64,000 bases of DNA from assembly GCA_040080965.1 (NCBI GenBank), contig JBEBHH010000005.1:73658-137657 (forward strand), given 5' to 3'. The position numbers and the translations under genes are program-made. Shown in pieces: positions 15,957-24,842 of this stretch. The notes beneath the pieces were generated by a model, which did no database searches, was not told the DNA's origin, and worked only from the letters and a program-made list of their open reading frames with translations. Within the stretch, counting starts at the first letter, position 1, and every line of letters begins with the position of its first letter. The DNA comes from SHZI01 sp040080965 (GTDB lineage: Bacteria; Pseudomonadota; Gammaproteobacteria; Steroidobacterales; GCA-2729495).

Positions 15957-17300
15957 ATGACGGCCTCCGGCGTTCGGCTCCTCGCGCGAAAGCCTGGGGA
16001 TATCGTCGCACTGTGCAAGAGCCGTCCTGTGGCGATGGAGGAGTTCCTCGCCCAGGTCGCGGGGCTGGCCGGAATGCTCCCCGACGCTGGCCCGGTCATC
16101 AACATCTGTGAGGACCGGTATCATTTTCTCGTCGGATTCGCCGCGGCCCTCTCCCGTGGGCTGACCACTCTGCTGCCGCCAAGCCCGCTCGACGAAGCGG
16201 TCCACGCCATCTGGCGCTCATGGCGTGGAAGTTGCGTGCTGATTGACGAGCCGCGACGTGCCCTGGATGCGCCGGTCGTAAACTTCGATGCGTCGGTCAC
16301 GGGCCCGATCGTGAATCCAGCGATCCCGGGCTCTTTGCTCGCTGCTGTTGCATTCACGAGCGGCACGACGGGTTCGTCGGTGCCCCAGGCCAAGTCCTGG
16401 CAGTCACTGGTAGGCTCAATGGAAACCAACCTCCGATACTACTATCCGGTTGCGCCGGTGCCCGTCGTCGTGGTGTCGACGGTTCCACCCCAGCACATGT
16501 ATGGATTCGAGACGACCATCCTCTCGGCCCTGCGCGGCCAGGTAACCATGCACGACGGGCGGCCCTTCTATCCGGCGAACGTTGCGGCCGCTCTGCGCGA
16601 GGCGCCTGCCCCCCGCGTACTGGTCTCCACTCCGGTCCATCTCCGCGCCCTGGTGGCGTCGGGGCTGGCCTTCCCGCAACTGGCCCGGGTGCTCTCGGCC
16701 ACGGCGCCGCTCGAGACAGACCTTGCCAATGAGGTCGAGGGTGCGTTTGGTTGCGAAGTCACCGAGATCTATGGCTGCACGGAGGTCGGTAGCATGGCGT
16801 GGCGCCGACCGGAGTACGGCCAGAACTGGCGCTTCTTCGAGGGATTCCACGCAAATGTCCGGGATGGCTCGACTGAGATCGTGGCTGCCCACCTCCAAAG
16901 CGCTGTGCGCCTGCCGGATTGCATTGAGTTTGATGCTGATGGCGGCTTCAAACTGGTCGGGCGCGATAGCGACATCGTGAAGATCGGTGGCAAGCGCACT
17001 TCACTCGCCGAGGTAACGCGACTGATCATGGCGATTCCGGGCGTTGATGACGCTGTCGTGTTTCGCGCGCCGGATGCTACGGACAACACACGCCTCGCCG
17101 CGCTGATCGTGGCCAGGGACGGATCCATGGACAGGTCGGGGGTAAGGGCAGCCCTTATGCCCGTGCTTGACCCGGTATTCATTCCTCGCCCCATGCACTT
17201 TGTGTCCGTGCTGCCGCGTGGCCCCACCGGGAAGCTGCAGCGTGACGCCTTGCTTCAGGTGTTTGCCGAGGCAACTGCGGTGGAAGCCGCGCGCGGCTAG
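15957..17300 (+). CDS. AMP-dependent acyl/aryl ligase (ApeH/XanA2-like)
   Basis: A 447-residue adenylate-forming enzyme. In aryl polyene and xanthomonadin pathways the cluster-encoded ligase activates the hydroxybenzoate starter and loads it on the carrier protein. Visible motifs are the P-loop AFTSGTTGSS (131-140), the aromatic/Thr-Glu motif IYGCTEVGS, the hinge aspartate-containing GRDSDIVKIGGKR and the C-terminal lysine motif PTGKLQRDAL. It is short for the superfamily because the N-terminal subdomain is compact, as is common in APE ligases. It follows the first acyl carrier gene by 21 bases and precedes an acyltransferase by five bases. Confidence 0.88.
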   Translation: MTASGVRLLARKPGDIVALCKSRPVAMEEFLAQVAGLAGMLPDAGPVINICEDRYHFLVGFAAALSRGLTTLLPPSPLDEAVHAIWRSWRGSCVLIDEPRRALDAPVVNFDASVTGPIVNPAIPGSLLAAVAFTSGTTGSSVPQAKSWQSLVGSMETNLRYYYPVAPVPVVVVSTVPPQHMYGFETTILSALRGQVTMHDGRPFYPANVAAALREAPAPRVLVSTPVHLRALVASGLAFPQLARVLSATAPLETDLANEVEGAFGCEVTEIYGCTEVGSMAWRRPEYGQNWRFFEGFHANVRDGSTEIVAAHLQSAVRLPDCIEFDADGGFKLVGRDSDIVKIGGKRTSLAEVTRLIMAIPGVDDAVVFRAPDATDNTRLAALIVARDGSMDRSGVRAALMPVLDPVFIPRPMHFVSVLPRGPTGKLQRDALLQVFAEATAVEAARG

Positions 17301-17305
17301 CAGGT

Positions 17306-18214
17306 ATGGCCCAGTTCCGGGACTCTACGCCCTGGCATGCTCGGCCCGAGGCAGGCCATGGCCTTGGCCTCTGGCTGGTCGAGCGCGTTGCACAGGTCGC
17401 GGGTCGCCGCGTGGCGCACCTCTTCGTGGCACCGGTCGCCGCCTACTTCCTTATGGCGCGCTCCGCCGAACGCCGGGCTTCGCGCGAGTTCCTGGCGCGA
17501 GTCACGGGCCGGCCCGCCAGCCTCTTCGATAGCTTCCGGCACTTCTACACATTTGCGCGAGTAGCGGTCGACCGGATTTTCCTGCTGGCGCCGCGCGGCC
17601 ACCGCATTCCAATGCAGGTGACTGGTCAGGAGAAGGTGGAGGCGGCCATGTCTCAGGGGCGGGGAGCCATTCTTCTCGGTGCGCATTTTGGCAGCTTCGA
17701 GGCGGCGCGCCAGGTTGGGCTAACCAACCCGAACCTCCGACTGCGGGTGCTGCTCGACAGGGCTGTGAACCGGCGGCTGATCGACAAGCTTGAACGCATC
17801 GCCCCGCAGTTTGCCGCCGATATCATTGACGCCGCCGGGGAGTCGCGCGCCCTCACGCTGCAGATTGGCGAGTGCCTCCAGGCCGGGGAGTGGGTTGGGT
17901 GGCTCGGTGACCGCCATCGTGGCGACGAACGAACAATCACCGTCGGATTCCTCGGGGAACCAGCGCGCTTTCCGGCCAGCCCCTTCATAATCGCCCACAT
18001 GTTCCGGGTGCCAGTCTTTCTCGTGGTTGCGAGCTTCGATGGCTGGGGCTATCAGGTACGGGTGGAGGAACTCGCGGACGTCTCCGGCCCGGTCGCGACC
18101 GACCGGGAAACGTTTGTCCGGGAAGGCGTGAACTTTTTTGTGGCTCGACTGGCGCATCACATAAGCGCCATGCCCGGAAACTGGTTCAATTTCTATGATT
18201 TCTGGAATGCATAG
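17306..18214 (+). CDS. LpxL/HtrB-like acyltransferase, aryl polyene cluster
   Basis: A 302-residue member of the lysophospholipid/lipid A acyltransferase superfamily. The HX4E catalytic motif is in GAHFGSFEA, and later conserved blocks are VGWLGDRHRGDE and FPASPFIIAHM. A hydrophobic stretch at about 24-50 would anchor it at the inner membrane. In aryl polyene clusters this enzyme is thought to transfer the polyene from its carrier to a lipid anchor; that is family knowledge, not visible here. It begins five bases after the ligase, and its 3' end overlaps the next gene by about 20 bases. Confidence 0.85.
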   Translation: MAQFRDSTPWHARPEAGHGLGLWLVERVAQVAGRRVAHLFVAPVAAYFLMARSAERRASREFLARVTGRPASLFDSFRHFYTFARVAVDRIFLLAPRGHRIPMQVTGQEKVEAAMSQGRGAILLGAHFGSFEAARQVGLTNPNLRLRVLLDRAVNRRLIDKLERIAPQFAADIIDAAGESRALTLQIGECLQAGEWVGWLGDRHRGDERTITVGFLGEPARFPASPFIIAHMFRVPVFLVVASFDGWGYQVRVEELADVSGPVATDRETFVREGVNFFVARLAHHISAMPGNWFNFYDFWNA

Positions 18215-18782
18215 CCGCACCCTGATCCTGTTGCTCCTCTTCGTCTGCAGCGTTGCCCGGGCCGGTAGCGACGAGGCGGAGCGGGTTGCCAGCTTCCTGG
18301 CGACGCTAGCGCCCGTCCCGGATGGTGCGATTCCGTTTCTGGAGCGGCGGATGTCATCCCTTCTGACAGAACCCATCGAAGTGCGGGGAGAGTTGCGCAT
18401 CGGGAAAGATGGCGTGATCGACAAACGCGTCACTTCCCCCGTCGAGGAGCGGGTGCAGATCACGGCCCGCACGCTGACGCTGGAACGCAAGGGCACGAGC
18501 CGGACCGTCAATCTCGCCGGTGACCCCCGCTGGCAGGCCTTCCACGCCGGGATCACCGGTCTGATGAACCGTGATCCGGCCGCTCTGGACAGGGCCTTCA
18601 CCGTCCGGTTGGAGGAGGGGCCGCAGGGCTGGATCCTGGAGCTCAGGCCGAAGGGGCCCCGCCGCAAGAACATGGTGGAGCTGATCAGCGCATCCGGTAG
18701 GGGCCCGAACCTGCTCGGCTTGCGCCTCGATCAGGGGGGCGGCGAATGGCAGGAGATGAGCTTCCTCCTGGCCGGGAGCTGA
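18195..18782 (+). CDS. LolA-like periplasmic carrier, aryl polyene cluster
   Basis: A 195-residue secreted protein with a signal peptide (MHSRTLILLLLFVCSVARA). The mature part matches the LolA-like family that accompanies MMPL exporters in aryl polyene clusters: VRGELRIGKDGVIDKRVTSP, LTLERKG and FTVRLEEGPQGWILELRPK. It probably shuttles the lipidated pigment from the exporter to the outer membrane. Two starts are possible, ATG at 18195 (overlapping the acyltransferase) or ATG at 18207, which gives the cleaner signal peptide. Its stop is four bases before the exporter gene. Confidence 0.82.
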   Translation: MISGMHSRTLILLLLFVCSVARAGSDEAERVASFLATLAPVPDGAIPFLERRMSSLLTEPIEVRGELRIGKDGVIDKRVTSPVEERVQITARTLTLERKGTSRTVNLAGDPRWQAFHAGITGLMNRDPAALDRAFTVRLEEGPQGWILELRPKGPRRKNMVELISASGRGPNLLGLRLDQGGGEWQEMSFLLAGS

Positions 18783-18785
18783 GGA

Positions 18786-21110
18786 TTGGCCGCGCGCACC
18801 GGGAACCGGTGGCTCATTGGCGTGATCGTCGGACTGGCGGCCGGCCTGGGGTTGGTCCTCTGGCAGGTCAGGCCGACCTACGACCTCGCCTTCTTCCTGC
18901 CAGCGCCCGAGACCGAGCAGGAGGCTGTCCTGGTGGAGCGACTTGGCCAGGGCGCAGGCGCGCGCCTGATGTTTATCGAGATCACCGCCCAACCCGGTCA
19001 AGACGTGCTGGCGCAGTCCGCCGCCGTTCGTGAGCGGCTTGCCCGCTCGCCGCTAGTCCTGCGCGTCGAGAACGGCCAGCGCGATATTTCGATCGACAGC
19101 ATCCCGGCGTCGATCTGGCGGTGGCGATATGTGCTTGCCGACGCGGATTGGAGTGGCGGGGGGCTCAGGTCCTCGCTGACCGACCGGGTCGGCGACCTCA
19201 CCACTCTGGGCGGGACAGAAGTCGCCAGGTTAATTGCCAACGATCCGCTATGGCTCGCACCGCGCATCCTGGAGGGCCTGCAGTTCGACCGCGCGGCGAG
19301 CGGCCCCCGGTGGTTCGACGGGCAGTCCCAGGCGTACCTGGTTGCCGAGACCGTGGCAGCCCCCTTCGACATCGCTGCCCAGCGAAAGGCCATCGACGAA
19401 GTGCACACGGCGTACCGGGACGCGGGAGGCCGCGATGCGGGTCTCCAGCTTTACGGTGTCGGTGTCTATGGTGCCCGCATGCAGGAGCTCATCCAGCGGG
19501 AGTCCCAGCTGCTTGGTATCGTGGCCACCTTGGCGGTTCTGACCATTGTCACGCTGGCCTATCGGTCCACGCGGCTGACACTCCTCAGCGCCATCCCGCT
19601 GGCTGCTGCGGTGCTGGGGGGCCTGATCGTCTCCACGGCCGTGTACGGCAGCATTCACGGCATCACAATTGCATTCGGGGCGACTCTCGTCGGCGTGGTG
19701 GACGACTATCCCATGCACCTCTTCAGTCATGCGCGGCACGTCGCGCCCCGGGAGAGCGTCCGCCTGCTGTTCAGGACGCTGCTGGCGTCGGCGGGCACCG
19801 CCATCGTGGCCTACGCGGCGCTGGTCTTCTCGGGCTCCCGCGGCCTTGCGCAGCTCGGCTTGTTTTCGCTGACGGGCATCGCCTGTGCCATGGCGGTCAC
19901 CTGCTGGGTTCTGCCGCACCTGATGAAGTCCGCCCCCGCGGTCCCTCACGATCCAGTTCCCCAGGAATTCCGGCTGTCGGCGCGGATCTGGCTACCGCTG
20001 CTCTTGTGCGCCATTGCATCCACGTTCGCTGCCGGTGGCGTGCGCTGGAACGACAACCTGGGCGATGTAACGCCGTTGCCGCCGTCCCTCCTGGCCCGGG
20101 ACAACGCGATGCGCCAGCGTTTCGGTGCACCCGATGTCCGCTACCTGATCAGTCTCACGGCGGACTCCGAGGATGCCGCTCTCGCAAGCACGGAGGACCT
20201 CGAGCGCCGGTTGGGCGCCGCACGGGATGCTGGCCTCCTCGGGACATGGTCCGCCGTCACAGCGCTTCTCCCCAGTGAGGCGACCCAGAAGCGGAGACTC
20301 GCGGCAATCCCGCCCGCCGACGAGCTGCACGAACGGGTGCGCGAGGCGGCGCAGGGCCTGCCATTCCGTCGGGACGCCTTCGAGCCATTCCTGGCCGGGG
20401 CGGCCGAGGCGCGTGGCCTGGAGCCGCTCCATGCGGCAGATCTGGCTGACGGCTTTGCGGGTGATTTTGTCAGTAGCCACCTGGCCCAGTCGGGGAGCCG
20501 CTGGCGGTCCGTGGTGTTCGTCACCGGCCTCGCGGCCCCTGCCCAGCTGACCGCCTGGCTGGCGAAGCAGGCTCCCGGCGCCGAACTGGTCGACCTAAAG
20601 GCCGCGAGTGAATCGCTGGTCAGGGGCTATCGTGTCCATCTGATAACCATTCTTGCGGCGGCCACTGCGCTCATTGCGGTCCTCATTCTCTGGTCGACCG
20701 GCAGCGCGAGCCGCTTCATCTGGTCAATTGGCACCGTGGCGGCGTCGGTCGTATTCACGCTGGCTGCCGTCAACTGGCTCCATGGCTCCGTCTCGGTCTT
20801 TCACATGGTCTCGCTGGTGCTGGTCGCTGGCCTTGGCGTGGACTATTGCCTGTTCTACAGCCGCCCCGGCGTGTCCAGAACGGAGTTCCTGGACACCCGG
20901 CACGCCGTCATGGCGTGCGCATCCTCGACGGCTGGCGCGTTCGCCATCCTCGGGACGTCATCCATACCCTTGCTGGGCTCGATCGGGACCACTGTAGGCA
21001 TCGGGACAGCCTTGATGTTCGTCGTTGCCCGGTTCGGCTGCCAGGCTTTGCCGCCGCCAGCCGCCACGGACTCCGCGTCCTCACGTGCACTGTCTTCCTT
21101 CATGTCCTAA
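18786..21110 (+). CDS. MMPL-family RND exporter, aryl polyene cluster
   Basis: A 774-residue transporter of the RND superfamily, MMPL branch, with two duplicated halves. Each half has one membrane helix, a large periplasmic domain and a bundle of membrane helices. The first bundle begins near residue 240 (LLGIVATLAVLTIVTLAY) and carries GVVDDYPMHLF; the second begins near 620 and carries GLGVDYCLFY. These acidic residues are the likely proton path. It starts with TTG at 18786, directly after GAGGA. In aryl polyene clusters this protein is the presumed exporter of the pigment across the inner membrane, working with the LolA-like protein encoded just before it. Confidence 0.9.
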   Translation: MAARTGNRWLIGVIVGLAAGLGLVLWQVRPTYDLAFFLPAPETEQEAVLVERLGQGAGARLMFIEITAQPGQDVLAQSAAVRERLARSPLVLRVENGQRDISIDSIPASIWRWRYVLADADWSGGGLRSSLTDRVGDLTTLGGTEVARLIANDPLWLAPRILEGLQFDRAASGPRWFDGQSQAYLVAETVAAPFDIAAQRKAIDEVHTAYRDAGGRDAGLQLYGVGVYGARMQELIQRESQLLGIVATLAVLTIVTLAYRSTRLTLLSAIPLAAAVLGGLIVSTAVYGSIHGITIAFGATLVGVVDDYPMHLFSHARHVAPRESVRLLFRTLLASAGTAIVAYAALVFSGSRGLAQLGLFSLTGIACAMAVTCWVLPHLMKSAPAVPHDPVPQEFRLSARIWLPLLLCAIASTFAAGGVRWNDNLGDVTPLPPSLLARDNAMRQRFGAPDVRYLISLTADSEDAALASTEDLERRLGAARDAGLLGTWSAVTALLPSEATQKRRLAAIPPADELHERVREAAQGLPFRRDAFEPFLAGAAEARGLEPLHAADLADGFAGDFVSSHLAQSGSRWRSVVFVTGLAAPAQLTAWLAKQAPGAELVDLKAASESLVRGYRVHLITILAAATALIAVLILWSTGSASRFIWSIGTVAASVVFTLAAVNWLHGSVSVFHMVSLVLVAGLGVDYCLFYSRPGVSRTEFLDTRHAVMACASSTAGAFAILGTSSIPLLGSIGTTVGIGTALMFVVARFGCQALPPPAATDSASSRALSSFMS

Positions 21111-21149
21111 AATCGCCCCGTAGTTGCTGACCACACAAGGAGATCAGTT

Positions 21150-21572
21150 ATGCAGGCAGTTCGCAGTGGCATATTCATCGCGCTACTTTTCGGCATGGTG
21201 GGTCTGGCCCAGGCGCGGGGCAGCGTGCCGATCACTGACCCGGAGAACAATCCGGTCGTCAGTTCAGACAACAAGGAACTTTCGATCGAGGCCGTCGGCC
21301 AGGCTATCCGTGCCGCCGGCGCAAGCCAGGGCTATCCGTGGACGGCCAGTGGTGACCAGCCGGGAAAGCTTCAGCTGACCACGCTGGTCCGCAACAAGCA
21401 CACCGTCGTGGTGGATGTGACATACGACGCGAAGACCTACAGCATTCGCTATGCCAACAGCGTCAACATGAACTACAAGGTCAGCAGCGGCAAGGCCCTG
21501 ATTCATCCAAACTACAATGTTTGGGTGAGCGAGTTGAAGCAGGCTATCGATGCTGAGCTGCGCAAGCTGTGA
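21150..21572 (+). CDS. small secreted protein of unknown function in the aryl polyene cluster
   Basis: A 140-residue protein with a signal peptide (residues 1-22, ending QAR). The mature part contains IEAVGQAIRAAGASQGYPWTASG, a strand-rich middle (LVRNKHTVVVDVTYDAKTYSIRYA) and a C-terminal helix (WVSELKQAIDAEL). It resembles small periplasmic hypothetical proteins but I cannot name a family. An AGGAGA ribosome site precedes the ATG. It lies between the exporter and the next secreted protein in the plus-strand block, so a periplasmic or envelope role in pigment transfer is possible. Confidence 0.7.
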   Translation: MQAVRSGIFIALLFGMVGLAQARGSVPITDPENNPVVSSDNKELSIEAVGQAIRAAGASQGYPWTASGDQPGKLQLTTLVRNKHTVVVDVTYDAKTYSIRYANSVNMNYKVSSGKALIHPNYNVWVSELKQAIDAELRKL

Positions 21573-21625
21573 CGCTTGCCGGCACGCTACTTGTCGAGGT
21601 CCGCAGGTCTTAGGGAGGGTACTGA

Positions 21626-22075
21626 ATGTCCAGAAGGAAATTCCCCGTTGCCGTGGCCGCTGTCGCAGCCGTGCTGTTCGCGAGCGGAACGTCTGCCCGT
21701 GACGACGTGGTGAGGTTCCCTGTGGGCGAGGCAATCACGGCGCCCGCAGCAACCGAGAAGCTCAATCGGAACGTCACGTTCTTCTTCGGGGACACCCCCC
21801 ATCCGGAAGTTGAGCGCAGCTTCGGCGTCTACACCAGCAACAAGAAGACAAACGGCTTCAACAAGTCGGCGAAGGTTGCCTGCGACTGGGCATTCCTGTC
21901 GGCCCTGCTGTCCTTCCAGGATCGAGCGATGCGGGAAGGCGGCGATGCCGTGATCAATATCGCAAGCTTCTACAAGTCCAACGAAGTGCGCAGCACGACC
22001 GAGTATGAGTGCGGCACCGGGGACCTTATGGTCGGCGTGGCTTTTCGGGGCGAAGTCGTAAAGCTCAAGAAGTAG
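21626..22075 (+). CDS. small secreted protein, commonly mislabelled excinuclease ATPase subunit
   Basis: A 149-residue secreted protein with a signal peptide (residues 1-24, ending TSA). The mature part is FFFGDTPHPEVERSFGVYTSNKKTNG-like, followed by CDWAFLSALLSFQDRA, REGGDAVINIASFYKSN and YECGTGDLMVGVAFRG. Two cysteines (in CDWAF and YECGTG) could form a disulphide. Similar short secreted proteins carry a misleading excinuclease ATPase label in databases; nothing here supports a DNA-repair role, since there is no P-loop. It is the last plus-strand gene before the convergent chain-length-factor gene, 17 bases away. Confidence 0.7.
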   Translation: MSRRKFPVAVAAVAAVLFASGTSARDDVVRFPVGEAITAPAATEKLNRNVTFFFGDTPHPEVERSFGVYTSNKKTNGFNKSAKVACDWAFLSALLSFQDRAMREGGDAVINIASFYKSNEVRSTTEYECGTGDLMVGVAFRGEVVKLKK

Positions 22076-22092
22076 CGGAGCCCGGCGACGGG

Positions 22093-22887
22093 TCAGCCGT
22101 TGCCCAGCCGCAGGTCCAGCGCCGCCGCTTCGGCCAGCGGCCAGCGCAGGCTGGCCTTTTCTTTGCTTGCCAGCGCTTCCAGCAAGGGCAGCGCCCTGGC
22201 GCATTCATTCTCGGCAGCCAGTTCCCGCAGCCATGCTGTCGACGGTTCGGGCCATTCGACGGCCGCTTGCCGGCATTCCAGGCGGACCTGGCGCCATTGT
22301 GGAGTGACGGCGCCTGGTGCCAGCAGGAATGCCGCCGAGAACGGCTGGCGGTTGCCGGAAATGGCATCGACAGGTGGGGGCGCCGGGACGTCATGGACGA
22401 TGAGAAGCACAGTCGCCGCCTCGGTGATGGCCAGGCTGGCCGCCTCGAGCAAAGCGGCAGTAAAGGTGTGGGGAGATGCGGCGATCGCAACGCTTGCGTG
22501 CCGGTTCGTGGCGCCGATCGACCAGTAGCCGGAAGCTGCGTTGTGTACCGAATTGTGAAAACGCGTGGGCGAGAGCATCGGAGCGGGACCGGCAAGGGTC
22601 CTGCACATGTAGTCGGTGATCTCGGAATCACCCATGGACGAGGCGAAGACAGTGAGGACGTCTTCCGCGGCGACGAAATTGTTGTGGCAGGCCTGCGCAG
22701 CGGCTTCGAGAGCGAGGCGGACATGCAGCGGCGCCCGGCGTCCTTCACGTTCCGGTAGCAGGTCGGGAATGGGCCCGGGGTACCGCGCGTTGGGTTCTGT
22801 TCCCTCCTGAAGTGCCGCCCTGAAGCCATCCCAGCCGGCAATGCTCCGGCACCAGATCCCCGCATCAGGTCCAATGAAGAGGTCCAC
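22093..22887 (-). CDS. ketosynthase chain-length factor (ApeC-like)
   Basis: A 264-residue truncated thiolase-fold protein matching the beta-ketoacyl synthase-like N-domain family found in aryl polyene clusters. Visible segments are VLTVFASSMGDSEITDYMC, SPTRFHNSVHNAASGYWSI and ATVLLIVHDVPAPPP. It lacks the ketosynthase active-site cysteine motif, as expected for a chain-length factor that pairs with a catalytic ketosynthase. The GTG start at 22887 shares one base with the stop of the ketosynthase gene (TAGTG), so the two are translationally coupled, mirroring the heterodimer known for ApeO:ApeC. The apparent upstream extension of this frame is antisense-shifted ketosynthase sequence and not real. 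Confidence 0.85.
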   Translation of the reverse strand: MDLFIGPDAGIWCRSIAGWDGFRAALQEGTEPNARYPGPIPDLLPEREGRRAPLHVRLALEAAAQACHNNFVAAEDVLTVFASSMGDSEITDYMCRTLAGPAPMLSPTRFHNSVHNAASGYWSIGATNRHASVAIAASPHTFTAALLEAASLAITEAATVLLIVHDVPAPPPVDAISGNRQPFSAAFLLAPGAVTPQWRQVRLECRQAAVEWPEPSTAWLRELAAENECARALPLLEALASKEKASLRWPLAEAAALDLRLGNG

Positions 22888-24071
22888 TAGGTGGCCCGGC
22901 CCAGGATCACAACGCAATTGTTCCCGCCGAACCCGAAGGAGTTGGACGCGACGACATCCACCCGGGCCGACACATTCTCCCTGAGCACGGGGTACGCGAT
23001 ATCGTCGCCGGTGGCATCGAGGTTGAGGTTGCCGGGCAGTAGCCCGGTGTTGATGGCCTCCATTGCGAACACGGCTTCCACGAGGCCGGCGGCCCCCAGC
23101 GTATGGCCGGTCCAGCCTTTGGTGGAGCTGGCGGGGATGCCAGGCGGCAGGACTGCGGCGAGAACCAGCGACTCGACGGAATCGTTGGCCCGTGTCCCCG
23201 TGCCATGCAGGTTCACATATCCCACCTCTGCCGGGGTAATGCCGGCCCGGGCGAGCGCCTGGTGCAGCGCGCGCCTGGCGCCGAGGCCTTCCGGGTGCGG
23301 GCTGGACATGTGGAAGGCGTCGCAACTCTCCCCGTAGCCGAGCAGGCGTGCGCGGGGGATGCCCGACGGCTCACGCACCAGGAGGGCCAGTGCCGCCGCT
23401 TCGCCGATGTTCAGACCGTCCCGGCGCGCGTCGAAAGGCCGGCACAGGTTGCGCGAGACAAGCTGCAGGGACTCGAAGCCGTAGATAGTGCTACGGCAGA
23501 GGCTGTCGACGCCGGCGACGACCACGGCGTCCACGACTCCGCAGCGTAGCCAGCGGTCGGCGCTGGCCAGCACCTTGGCGCTCGATGAACAGGCCGTGCT
23601 GATGGTCATGACCGGGCCCCGGATGCCGATGACGTGGGCGAGGAAGGCCCCGGTCGAATGCGGGTTGTGGACCGTGGGCTGGATGAATCGGGCGCCGAAG
23701 TGGCCGTCCGGCGTCAGGCCGGCGTAGGCCTCCTCGGTGCGGCCAATCGAGGACGTGCTGGTCCCGACCAGGAGGCCGACTCTTGCCGGCCCGACGGCCT
23801 CGATCATGGCGTCCGCCTGCTCCCGGAAGCCATCCTGGTGCAGGCCGAGCCAGGCCAGGCGGTTATTCCGGCTGTCCCATGGGGCCAGCGCGTCCGGCCA
23901 GTCGTCAGACAGCGCCGCGGGTACCTGACCGAGCCAGGTATCGATGTCCGAACCGGGCCACGCCCGGTGACGAAGTCCGGTTGCCCGGTTCGCCACGGAA
24001 CGACGGACGGCGTGGAGGCCCACGCCGGCTGCGCAGCTGACCGTATACGCCGAGATCCAGGCTCCGGCCAT
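22887..24071 (-). CDS. beta-ketoacyl-ACP synthase, KS partner of the chain-length factor (ApeO-like)
   Basis: A 394-residue condensing enzyme. The catalytic cysteine is Cys161 in ISTACSSSAK, and the two histidines are in NLHGTGT and GHTLGAAG. It should elongate the aryl polyene with malonyl units as a heterodimer with the chain-length factor encoded immediately downstream, to which it is coupled by a one-base overlap. The KS-CLF-phosphopantetheinyl transferase block runs opposite to the rest of the cluster. The upstream phosphopantetheinyl transferase gene ends three bases before this start. Confidence 0.93.
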   Translation of the reverse strand: MAGAWISAYTVSCAAGVGLHAVRRSVANRATGLRHRAWPGSDIDTWLGQVPAALSDDWPDALAPWDSRNNRLAWLGLHQDGFREQADAMIEAVGPARVGLLVGTSTSSIGRTEEAYAGLTPDGHFGARFIQPTVHNPHSTGAFLAHVIGIRGPVMTISTACSSSAKVLASADRWLRCGVVDAVVVAGVDSLCRSTIYGFESLQLVSRNLCRPFDARRDGLNIGEAAALALLVREPSGIPRARLLGYGESCDAFHMSSPHPEGLGARRALHQALARAGITPAEVGYVNLHGTGTRANDSVESLVLAAVLPPGIPASSTKGWTGHTLGAAGLVEAVFAMEAINTGLLPGNLNLDATGDDIAYPVLRENVSARVDVVASNSFGFGGNNCVVILGRAT

Positions 24072-24074
24072 CGT

Positions 24075-24728
24075 CTAAGCCGCCCCTTCCGCGCCAGCCA
24101 GTTCATCGCAGCGGTGGAACTCCAGCAGGGGCAATTCCATCGAGGGTGCAATTACCGTCAGCCAGTGGCCGGCGTCAAGCCGGAGACTCTGCGCGGAGTA
24201 GCCGCCGGCTGACCAGGACTGTTCGCTGCCTGGCCGACACCGGGGCGCCAGGCTCTCGAAAGCCGGAGTTGTCCCGGCGAGGACTGTACGGCAGTCAACC
24301 TTCACGGCAGCCTCCCACAGGGTCCAGAGGTGGGTAAACCTGTCCCGATCCTCGGCCGGGTCAACCAGTGGACCGACGAGCTGGTTCCAGTTCATGAACC
24401 TGGCGAGTTGGGCCACGTCCCTGGGTTCCGCGACCTGTACATCGATGCCGAGTCTCGCCAGACCACGAGCTGCCGCTCCGCAGACCCAGCTGCCTGAGTG
24501 CGTGATCCCGACGACGGTACCCAGCGCATGCTCGGGGCAGGTCGCCACAACCGGCCCCGAGTCCGCACTGTTCGTCACCTCGAAGTGCATGGCTTTGGAG
24601 CGGTTGACGCGAGCCGCCGCTTCGCAGGCGAGGCGGCGCCCAAGTCGTCCCTGCAGGCTTCGCCAGCCAGCGGATCGGCTGCCTGCTGGCGCTGCGCGGA
24701 TCCTGGCCAATGCCACGACCAGGGTCAT
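24075..24728 (-). CDS. 4'-phosphopantetheinyl transferase superfamily protein
   Basis: A 217-residue protein of the phosphopantetheinyl transferase superfamily, expected to activate the cluster's carrier proteins. The first motif GIDVQVAEPRD supplies the metal-binding aspartate. The second motif reads LWTLWEAAVKV, where the usual W..KEA..K has Trp in place of the first lysine; the glutamate and last lysine are kept. I chose ATG at 24728 (MTLVVALARIR); a GTG at 24776 would add 16 residues. It is divergent from the acyltransferase at 24843, leaving about 115 bases for promoters. It is adjacent to the KS-CLF pair, consistent with cluster function. Confidence 0.78.
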   Translation of the reverse strand: MTLVVALARIRAAPAGSRSAGWRSLQGRLGRRLACEAAARVNRSKAMHFEVTNSADSGPVVATCPEHALGTVVGITHSGSWVCGAAARGLARLGIDVQVAEPRDVAQLARFMNWNQLVGPLVDPAEDRDRFTHLWTLWEAAVKVDCRTVLAGTTPAFESLAPRCRPGSEQSWSAGGYSAQSLRLDAGHWLTVIAPSMELPLLEFHRCDELAGAEGAA

Positions 24729-24842
24729 CCCCCGGCCACCTGCATCCGCGGTGCGTAGCGAACCCCCGAGCAGCACCTGGTGACTGCTCGGCGGTGCCTG
24801 GAACTGCTAGGCTCCGGCAACGCAGCCGGGACGTCTTCGCCC

